Below are positions 54,741 to 61,545 of a stretch of DNA of 64,000 bases, in pieces. The position numbers and the translations under genes are program-made. Source of the stretch: Desulfobacter postgatei 2ac9 (lineage in GTDB: Bacteria > Desulfobacterota > Desulfobacteria > Desulfobacterales > Desulfobacteraceae); contig NZ_CM001488.1 of NCBI RefSeq assembly GCF_000233695.2, positions 3,815,093-3,879,092 on the forward strand. Reading direction: 5' to 3'. The notes below the pieces were generated by a model. It was given only the letters and a program-made list of their open reading frames with translations, had not been told where the DNA came from and searched no databases. The first letter of the stretch is position 1. Each line of letters begins with the position of its first letter.

Positions 54741-55550
54741 TTATACATGATAATCATCGCCCTTTAAAAACTGTTTCAATTCAGACATATCAAGTCCATC
54801 TCGGATTCCGAACCGGGTCAGGCAAAAATCATATTTCACCGGGTCATCCGGGCTGACCCGTCTGAAGCCTTCGGTGATCTGGGCGGCGCAGACCCCGTCG
54901 GCACTGCGGCGTTTTGTAAATCCAAGCATATGTCCGATTTTAAACATGTGCGCATCTACAGGACAGGTCAGGGCCGCGGCCGGCACATTGGACCAGCCCC
55001 CCGGATCCACCTGATCTTTACGTACCATCCACCTTAAAAACAGGTGACTGCGCTTGCAGGCAGAGGTTTTTCCGGGATCAGCCAGAAGATGACCGGCGCC
55101 CCCCGCATGCAAAACCCGTGCTCTGATTCTGGCCAGTCCTTCAGACAGATCTGTCCCATCCGCATGATTCATGGTAAAACAGGCACCCAGGGATCCGTAA
55201 TCGGCAATAACAGCCTGAATTCCCATGATCAGTGCGCTTAAGTGATCTCCTGTGGCAAACCTGTATTTAAAGTTTTGAAACATGGCGGCGAGGTTTTTCG
55301 GATCAGCATGCATGACAAACCCGCGAAGGTCAGGCCCCATCTTATCAAGCACAGACGACACGGCCTGCATGATCATGGCCACCCGGCCATAGGCAAGACT
55401 TGAGGCAATAATCCCTGCAATCTCCCGGTCCCGTACATCCGGATAGTTGTAAAGAAACAACAGTGGATCAGGATCAACATACTGTTTCCGGTTATATGTC
55501 GAATAAAGCTGCTCCAGCTTTGATGTCAGTTTTTGTACGTCAATTTTCAT
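54741..55550 (-). CDS. TIGR02757-family protein
   Basis: A 269-residue protein of the TIGR02757 family (unknown function), recognised by YVDPDPLLFLYNYPDVRDRE, ASSLAYGRVAMIMQAVSSVL, RWMVRKDQVDPGGW (here WSNVPAAALTCPVDAHM) and the C-terminal PVKYDFCLTRFGIR. The Arg-Lys-Asp and Trp positions are typical. ATG 55550 (MKIDVQKL) suits the family, with 55610 as alternative. It is a single gene between nifU and the antiporter. Confidence 0.82.
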   Translation of the reverse strand: MKIDVQKLTSKLEQLYSTYNRKQYVDPDPLLFLYNYPDVRDREIAGIIASSLAYGRVAMIMQAVSSVLDKMGPDLRGFVMHADPKNLAAMFQNFKYRFATGDHLSALIMGIQAVIADYGSLGACFTMNHADGTDLSEGLARIRARVLHAGGAGHLLADPGKTSACKRSHLFLRWMVRKDQVDPGGWSNVPAAALTCPVDAHMFKIGHMLGFTKRRSADGVCAAQITEGFRRVSPDDPVKYDFCLTRFGIRDGLDMSELKQFLKGDDYHV

Positions 55551-55652
55551 ATCAACAGATTTGACGAAGCCCCCAAAATATTGGGGATAGATCCTGCAAC
55601 TTTGTGACAAAAAGAAAAAAGATCAGCTTGACTGATTTAACCGCGTTTATCC

Positions 55653-56636
55653 TTACGTCTTCAGTACCGGACAAACCAGGTAAATCGTATAAGCGATGTA
55701 AACCGCTAACAGCATAAGCCCCTCTACCCTGTTTATTCGCCCCGGCCTTCCCCTGAAGCCAAATCCGATAATGAAAAGGGATATGGTTAATCCCGTCATC
55801 ACCGCTGTGTCCCGGAAAAGGGCTTCGGCAGGGATTTCAAACGGATGAATGACACCGGCGATTCCCACAACCGCCAATGTGTTGAACAGATTGGACCCTA
55901 AAATATTACCAAGGGCAATATCGTACTCTCTTTTTTTCACAGAAATGATCGAGGATGCAAGTTCCGGAAGAGATGTTCCCAGGGCAACAACGGTAAGGCC
56001 GATGACTATATCGCTGACACCTAAAGCCGTTGCAATTTGCACAGCCCCCCAGACCAGAATCCGTGAACTGATGATCAGAAGAATCAGCCCGATAACGAGC
56101 CATAAGAGAGCCCTGCCCAGAGTTTTTTTTTCTGAATTCAGCTCCCGCTCCATTTCCATGCCCATGGTATCGGCCTTCTGACGGATACCTTGCTGGAGGG
56201 TCCAGAGTACGAGCCCCAGAAAAAATAATAGCAGGATAATTCCATCAATCAAAGAGATTTGAAGGTCTGTTAAAAGAAGAATGGAAAGACCCGTGACGAT
56301 TGTAAGGATGGGTAGTTCTTTTCTTAATATATTGGAGTGAAACATAATCGGATTAATCAGGGCGCTAATCCCTAAAATCAGTCCGATATTGGCAATGTTT
56401 GACCCGTAGGCATTCCCTATGGCAATACCAGGACTGTTCTCCAAGGCGGCAAGTGCGGAAACCAGCATTTCCGGGGCTGATGTGCCGAAACCGACGATCA
56501 CCATCCCGATCAGCAGCGGCGGTACGCCGAAATGCCGTGCGGTGGCCGCAGACCCGTTAACAAAGCGGTCTGCACTCCAGACCAGCAGAGTCAGTCCAAA
56601 AATCAACGCCGGTAAAGCAACAACAATTCCTTCCAT
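55653..56636 (-). CDS. Calcium/sodium antiporter (CaCA family, YrbG type)
   Basis: A 327-residue transporter with ten helices in two inverted repeats. Alpha-1 motif GFGTSAPEMLVSALAAL and alpha-2 motif ALGTSLPELASSIISV carry the ion-binding Glu residues; GNAYGSNIANIGLILG and GNILGSNLFNTLAVVG hold the second half of each site. It exchanges Na+ for Ca2+ at the inner membrane. Confidence 0.93.
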   Translation of the reverse strand: MEGIVVALPALIFGLTLLVWSADRFVNGSAATARHFGVPPLLIGMVIVGFGTSAPEMLVSALAALENSPGIAIGNAYGSNIANIGLILGISALINPIMFHSNILRKELPILTIVTGLSILLLTDLQISLIDGIILLLFFLGLVLWTLQQGIRQKADTMGMEMERELNSEKKTLGRALLWLVIGLILLIISSRILVWGAVQIATALGVSDIVIGLTVVALGTSLPELASSIISVKKREYDIALGNILGSNLFNTLAVVGIAGVIHPFEIPAEALFRDTAVMTGLTISLFIIGFGFRGRPGRINRVEGLMLLAVYIAYTIYLVCPVLKT

Positions 56637-56859
56637 GTACCCTCTGTTTTCTTTTTAAATAATGATTCTTTGTTTTTTTACTTAGACGTTCAAAATATCA
56701 GACTCCAAAGCTCATGCAAAGTGTAATGCTGTTTTCTTGCAAAATTCAATGAAATCTCAGTGGCTGCCTCATGGTGGGATGACATTTGCCTTGACACAAA
56801 TTCAGGCTGGGCCATAGTATAGGCTCCTTATTATTACTTCAGCCCACAAAGGAGACAGA

Positions 56860-57711
56860 ATGCTTCAGGATAAAAAAATCGGCTTCATTGGAAGCGGCAA
56901 CATGGGAGAAGCCCTGGTCAGCGGACTAGTGATGTCCAAGGCAGCCAAACCGGAAAATATTATCTGCTCGGATATTTTTCCCGAAACGCTCACGCATATT
57001 CACGAAAAATATGGCGTGTTGACCACGACCAGCAATATTGAAGTCTGTGAAAAATCAGAAATCATTATCTACGCCACTAAACCCCAGATTCTGGGTTCCG
57101 TGCTCAAGGAGACGGCACCAGCTCTGGACAAATCCAAGCTTGTGATCTCCATTGCTGCGGGCGTGCCCTTGGCCGCCATCGCCGCAGGCCTTAAAAAGGA
57201 ACTGCGCCTGATCAGGTCCATGCCCAATATATGTGCCTTTGTCAAAGAGAGCGCCACAGCGATTTGCGCGGGGCAGTTTGTCCAGGAAGGCGATGTGGAG
57301 ATGGCCCGGGCGGTTTTTGATTCCGTGGGAAAAACCGTATTTATACAGGAAAACATACTCATGGATGCGTTCACCGGATTAAGCGGGTCAGGCCCGGCCT
57401 ATATTTTTATCATTGTGGATGCCATGGCTGATGCCGGCGTAAAAATGGGGCTGTCCAGAAAAGATTCTCTGTTTCTATCCACTCAAACCGTGTTGGGTGC
57501 GGCACGTCTGCTTCTTGAAAGCCGGGAACACCCGGGCCAGCTCAAAGACAGAGTGGCCTCTCCAGGGGGAACTGCCATTGCCGGTATCCACACCCTGGAG
57601 CAGGGCGGGCTTCGCACGACCCTGATCAATGCCGTTGAAGCCGCCACCAAGCGGTCCATGGAACTGGGCGAGATGATGGTGAAGGATTTTATCAAAAACG
57701 CAGAAGATTGA
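56860..57711 (+). CDS. proC: Pyrroline-5-carboxylate reductase
   Basis: A 283-residue NAD(P)H-dependent enzyme making proline. Rossmann motif KIGFIGSGNMGEALVSG at the start, IYATKPQILGSVL, RSMPNICAFVKESATAICAG and the C-terminal FTGLSGSGPAYIFIIVDAMA signature with SPGGTAIAGI. ATG after aaaggagac. The strand changes on both sides, so it is monocistronic. Confidence 0.94.
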   Translation: MLQDKKIGFIGSGNMGEALVSGLVMSKAAKPENIICSDIFPETLTHIHEKYGVLTTTSNIEVCEKSEIIIYATKPQILGSVLKETAPALDKSKLVISIAAGVPLAAIAAGLKKELRLIRSMPNICAFVKESATAICAGQFVQEGDVEMARAVFDSVGKTVFIQENILMDAFTGLSGSGPAYIFIIVDAMADAGVKMGLSRKDSLFLSTQTVLGAARLLLESREHPGQLKDRVASPGGTAIAGIHTLEQGGLRTTLINAVEAATKRSMELGEMMVKDFIKNAED

Positions 57712-57718
57712 TTAAAAA

Positions 57719-57758
57719 GGAACCGGAGGATGGTAAGGAGGGTTCATCTTCCGGTTCC
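57719..57758 (-). terminator. Terminator of the DVU0772-family gene
   Basis: ggaaccggaggatg and catcttccggttcc (57745-57758) form a strong stem. On the minus strand it is followed by tttttaat, so it works for the gene at 57804-58157. It also lies just after proC. Confidence 0.7.
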
Positions 57759-57803
57759 GGGAAAAAGGAAACTTAACGCAGGTGGTTACACATAGATGGC
57801 GGA

Positions 57804-58157
57804 TTAGGCGTCAAGTTCCTTTCTAAGCCACTCTCTGACTTTTCCTTCGACGGCATAAACGCCTTTGTATTTGCCGATACCCTGCATGAATTCTGAGGCA
57901 ACATCCTGGGGCAGATCAAAACTGCCAAGTTCTTCGGAATCAAACCCTTTTCTTCTGACAAGGGTCAGAATGGGGTTTTTTTTCCAGGTGTTGATAACAA
58001 AATAAACGGTTTCATTATTATTATCCCTGGAGTTATAGTAGCTCTGGGAACGCAAGGGCCCCCATTCCAGATGCAGGGCAATGGCTTCTTCAGGGGTCAT
58101 TTCCCAGTCTACAGAATTTATCAGGTTATAGTTCTTTTTTATGTCGTTGAGTCTCAT
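57804..58157 (-). CDS. DVU0772-family protein
   Basis: A 117-residue cytosolic protein resembling Desulfovibrio DVU0772: MRLNDIKKNYNLINSVDWEM, TPEEAIALHLEWG, DNNNETVYFVINTWKKNPI and SFDLPQDVASEF. The ATG at 58157 follows acaggaggc, which decides it over an upstream start. Function is unknown; the family is found mainly in sulfate reducers and supports the taxonomic placement. Confidence 0.82.
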   Translation of the reverse strand: MRLNDIKKNYNLINSVDWEMTPEEAIALHLEWGPLRSQSYYNSRDNNNETVYFVINTWKKNPILTLVRRKGFDSEELGSFDLPQDVASEFMQGIGKYKGVYAVEGKVREWLRKELDA

Positions 58158-58318
58158 ATAAGCCTCCTGTTTTTTGCAGTTAATCTCAAACTCTGTATAT
58201 GTAAAAAGCAAATCTTGTGCCAATTTGTAAGCTTGTTGTTATGTTGTTTAATAATAGATAGTTATCTCTGTATGGAGATGGAGGTGCGAAATGACACATG
58301 CGAAATGATACAGAAAAG

Positions 58319-58360
58319 AGACAGCCTCTATGATACATTTTTGTATCTAAGAGGCTGTCT
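58319..58360. terminator. Hairpin following the rubredoxin gene
   Basis: agacagcctcta and taagaggctgtct pair around gatac...gtatc, giving a stem of about 17 pairs with small bulges. It lies 40 bp after the rubredoxin stop on the minus strand. No long T-run follows on either strand, so its action as terminator is inferred. Confidence 0.5.
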
Positions 58361-58400
58361 AAGGGGTCTAAAAATTAACGAGTGGTTGGGGTGTTATTTT

Positions 58401-58580
58401 TCAACCCAGGCATTTAAAGCTTTTTGGGCTGGCTCCGCAGACTGGACAGCGCCACTCTTCGGGCAGGTCTTCAAATTTTGTCCCTTTTTTAATTTTTCCT
58501 TTGCGATCACCCCTGTCCGGGTCATAAATGAATCCGCAATTGGTAACCTGACATTGGTACATATCCTTGGGGTCTGACAT
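58401..58580 (-). CDS. Rubredoxin with CX4C first knuckle
   Basis: A 59-residue iron protein. [18 protein letters not shown] forms the first knuckle with four residues between cysteines instead of the usual two; [15 protein letters not shown] is the normal second knuckle. [13 protein letters not shown] is conserved. CX4C rubredoxins (Rd2 type) are known from Desulfovibrio. ATG after aggaggaac. It donates single electrons, for instance to oxygen-detoxifying enzymes. Confidence 0.93.
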   Translation of the reverse strand: MSDPKDMYQCQVTNCGFIYDPDRGDRKGKIKKGTKFEDLPEEWRCPVCGASPKSFKCLG

Positions 58581-58720
58581 AGTTCCTCCTTTTAATTAAG
58601 GGTGCGGCCTGTTTCAGGATCGTTCTGTCTAAAGATGGTTTAAAAAATTCTGCAATATTCGATTCCAAAAGCAATAAACATGCCATATTTAAATACAATG
58701 TCGCAGAAGTTGGCATTGGA

Positions 58721-59833
58721 TTATAGCTGTGTCTGGTTCATGAGCGCCATGCCGGCCAATCTGGCCTGCTGCTGCAACATAACATCCGCCAGCACAAGAG
58801 CGGCCATGCTCTCCACAATGGGCACGGCCCTGGCTGCCACACAGGGGTCATGTCTGCCCTTGGCCGCAAGTGTGGCCTGGCGGCCTTGGAAATCCACCGT
58901 TTCCTGGGCAAGCCCGATGGTGGCCGGGGGTTTAAACGCCACCCGGAACATAATGGGTTCTCCATTGGAGATTCCGCCCTGGATGCCGCCGCTGAAATTG
59001 GTTGTGGTGCCAAGCCGCCCATCTTTTACAACAAAGGGATCATTGTGCACTGAACCGCGCATTTGCGCCCCTGCAAAACCCGATCCGATCTCAAACCCCT
59101 TGGTGGCCGGAATGGAAAGCATGGCATGAGCCAGAAGTGCCTCAAGTTTATCAAATACAGGTTCGCCAAGGCCGGCCGGTACATTGGTGCAGACACATGA
59201 GACAACACCGCCAATGGAGTCCTTCTCTTCTTTGGCCTTCAGGACAAGCGCCTCCATTGCCTTGGCCGTATCCGTATCCGGACAGCGGATCATGCTGGTA
59301 TCCACCATGGCCCGGGTAAGATTTAAGCCCTCTGTTTCCGGCGCCTTGATCTGCCCCACCTGGCTGACCCAGGCCACAATATTGATACCCAGTGCGGTTT
59401 TTAGCATTTTCTCGGCAATGGCCCCGGCGCAGACCCGGCCAATTGTCTCCCGGGCAGAAGCACGGCCGCCGCCGGAAGAGGCCCGGATACCATATTTTGA
59501 CTGGTATGTGAAATCCGCATGGGAGGGCCTTGGCACATCTGCCATGGATTTATAATCTCCTGGGCGCTGGTCCTTATTGGGCACAAACAGGCTGATGGGC
59601 GTGCCAAGGGTAAGGCCGCGCTCCGTGCCGGACTGGATGGCGACCCGGTCCGACTCCTGCCTGTCCGTTGACAGGGCACTCTGGCCCGGTCGTCTGCGGT
59701 CGAGCTGGCACTGGATATCGGGCTCAGTCAAAGACATGCCGGGCAGGCACCCGTCCACAACCACGCCGACCCCGGGACAGTGGGATTCACCATAGGTTGA
59801 CACGCGAAACAATTTTCCAAATGAACTTGACAT
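58721..59833 (-). CDS. aroC: Chorismate synthase
   Basis: A 370-residue FMN-dependent enzyme that makes chorismate from EPSP. Motifs: [20 protein letters not shown] (first signature with His), [20 protein letters not shown] (FMN contact) and [20 protein letters not shown] with KPPATI. Full length. It follows a sigma-54 activator by 24 bp on the same strand but is unrelated to it in function. Confidence 0.94.
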   Translation of the reverse strand: MSSSFGKLFRVSTYGESHCPGVGVVVDGCLPGMSLTEPDIQCQLDRRRPGQSALSTDRQESDRVAIQSGTERGLTLGTPISLFVPNKDQRPGDYKSMADVPRPSHADFTYQSKYGIRASSGGGRASARETIGRVCAGAIAEKMLKTALGINIVAWVSQVGQIKAPETEGLNLTRAMVDTSMIRCPDTDTAKAMEALVLKAKEEKDSIGGVVSCVCTNVPAGLGEPVFDKLEALLAHAMLSIPATKGFEIGSGFAGAQMRGSVHNDPFVVKDGRLGTTTNFSGGIQGGISNGEPIMFRVAFKPPATIGLAQETVDFQGRQATLAAKGRHDPCVAARAVPIVESMAALVLADVMLQQQARLAGMALMNQTQL

Positions 59834-59856
59834 GGATTTTTCCTTATATGTTTATT

Positions 59857-61335
59857 TTAATAAACCTGATCCTGGGAATCAATATACTTCTTCACCGTCC
59901 GCCGGTCCAGCCCGGCAATGCGGGCAACTGCCTCATAGGTGCCGTGTTTTTCATACAAGTTTGTGCAATAGTGGATGAGCAGGTCCTGGGCACTGAGACG
60001 CCCTTCTTGAATCTGCCGGGTTAACGAATCTGATTTGAACGCCGGTGTCTCATTGGTTTCATAGGCATTGCGCAGCACCACACGCCTGACACATTGTTCC
60101 AATTCCCGCACATTTCCCGGCCATGGATATGAAAGGGTCAGGCTTCCTTCAATATATTTAAGCACACGGGAGGCGATTTCCGGGGATGGCTGCCCCACAA
60201 TACGGGTCACCGTGTGTGCCAGAAGATCCGAAAGCTCCTCCGGATCTTGTGCAATCCTTTTGTACAGGGGCGGTACCGTGATAATGTCGGAACATAGGCG
60301 ATAGTAAAAATCATCCCTGAATATCTTCTTTTCCCGGATCTCCCGGATGCTGCGGTTTGTGGCGGCAATGATCCTGCCGTGAAAACGGTGTTTTTCATCG
60401 CTTCCCACGGGTGAATAGACCCGCTCCTGAAGCACATTGAGCAGTTTTATCTGAACATGGGTGGACAACTCGCCGATTTCATCCAGAAGAATAGATCCAT
60501 TGGGGCTGCAACGGCTGAAAACCCCTTTGTGGTCCTTGATGGCCCCTGTAAATGCGCCGCGCACATGGCCGAACAGCTCGGATTCAATGATGGTTTCAGG
60601 AAACTGACTGATATTGAGCGTGGTAAAGGTATTCACAAAATTATGGGTGAACTTGTTTTCCTTTTCATCAAAAGGGATATAGCCGGAACGCCCCATGGCC
60701 AGGGCTGCGGTTCCCTTGCCCGTACCGGTTTCACCAAACAGCAGGGTGGAGAAATTTTCCATGCGGTCCCATAGATACTGGTCGTACATAAGGATGTCGT
60801 GGGTGAATACATTCTGCCACAGATCCCGTCGCAGCTGCTGCATACATTGGCTGCGTCCCACCAGATGCCGGAAAATAAAATAATAGGCCCGGCGAAACTG
60901 GTACGCCAGGGCAATGAAGCGTCTGCTCTCCTCAATACCGAATCCCCAACCGCGCAGAAGGGTCAGGGCCTCCGGAGCAAAATCCACGTCCAGGGACTCT
61001 TCAGCATTGTCAAGCTGACGTGTGATCAGGGTGTCGATCTGTTTTCTGAACAGATGAAAAAAGTGAAAGAGTAATGCAGACCGCAAAAAATACTGTTCTT
61101 CACCTTTGAACGCATCAAGATTGATCCTGCCTCGCTGTTCGAGCTGGGCCAGTCGATACCCCACGGCCTGGCACGCTTTAAGCACTCTGATTTCTTTGGG
61201 ACTATCCGGAGAAACACCTGCAATTTCCGCTTCCCGCAGAACCCGCTCTCTGCCGAAGGGGTTTGCGGCACCGGCGTAATGAACGCATTTGAAAAAATTC
61301 AGTTCTTCGGGCTGAAAAGTGGTTACTTCTTTCAT
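59857..61335 (-). CDS. Sigma-54-dependent transcriptional activator
   Basis: A 492-residue enhancer-binding protein. The N-terminal 190 residues are a non-standard sensory region, not a receiver domain; then the AAA+ domain with Walker A GETGTGKGT, ESELFGHVRGAFTGAIKDH (GAFTGA sigma-54 contact), Walker B GSILLDEIGE and R-finger region FYYRL; and a C-terminal Fis-type HTH (YEAVARIAGLDRRTVKKYI). It is divergent from the megasynthase gene, whose upstream region has a sigma-54 promoter, and is its likely regulator. Confidence 0.9.
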   Translation of the reverse strand: MKEVTTFQPEELNFFKCVHYAGAANPFGRERVLREAEIAGVSPDSPKEIRVLKACQAVGYRLAQLEQRGRINLDAFKGEEQYFLRSALLFHFFHLFRKQIDTLITRQLDNAEESLDVDFAPEALTLLRGWGFGIEESRRFIALAYQFRRAYYFIFRHLVGRSQCMQQLRRDLWQNVFTHDILMYDQYLWDRMENFSTLLFGETGTGKGTAALAMGRSGYIPFDEKENKFTHNFVNTFTTLNISQFPETIIESELFGHVRGAFTGAIKDHKGVFSRCSPNGSILLDEIGELSTHVQIKLLNVLQERVYSPVGSDEKHRFHGRIIAATNRSIREIREKKIFRDDFYYRLCSDIITVPPLYKRIAQDPEELSDLLAHTVTRIVGQPSPEIASRVLKYIEGSLTLSYPWPGNVRELEQCVRRVVLRNAYETNETPAFKSDSLTRQIQEGRLSAQDLLIHYCTNLYEKHGTYEAVARIAGLDRRTVKKYIDSQDQVY

Positions 61336-61368
61336 ATTTCGATTGGATGGTTAAGTTGTTGTTCAATT

Positions 61369-61400
61369 ATTGTATGACATGAATACAATTTTTGTACAAT
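61369..61400. promoter_or_regulatory. Palindromic upstream sites, candidate enhancer binding
   Basis: attgta at 61369-61374 and tacaat at 61384-61389 form an inverted repeat, followed by the palindrome ttgtacaa at 61392-61399. They lie about 90-115 bp before the sigma-54 promoter, a usual distance for activator binding sites. Confidence 0.45.
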
Positions 61401-61485
61401 GATTTATGGCTGAAATTTTATTTTTAGACCAATAATATTTATTTTTATCATATATTCAGTGCGTTGTCATGATAGCGCAAAAGAG

Positions 61486-61501
61486 TGGCACGATCTTTGT
61501 T
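61486..61501 (+). promoter_or_regulatory. Sigma-54 (-24/-12) promoter
   Basis: TGGCACGATCTTTGTT matches the consensus TGGCACGNNNNTTGCW at 14 of 16 key positions; the -12 GC reads GT. It stands 45 bp before the start codon of the Pfa-like gene, opposite to the gene of a sigma-54 activator. Confidence 0.65.
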
Positions 61502-61545
61502 TGCATTTTGCCGGATAACATCGAAAAACAACAAGGAGAAGCCCT

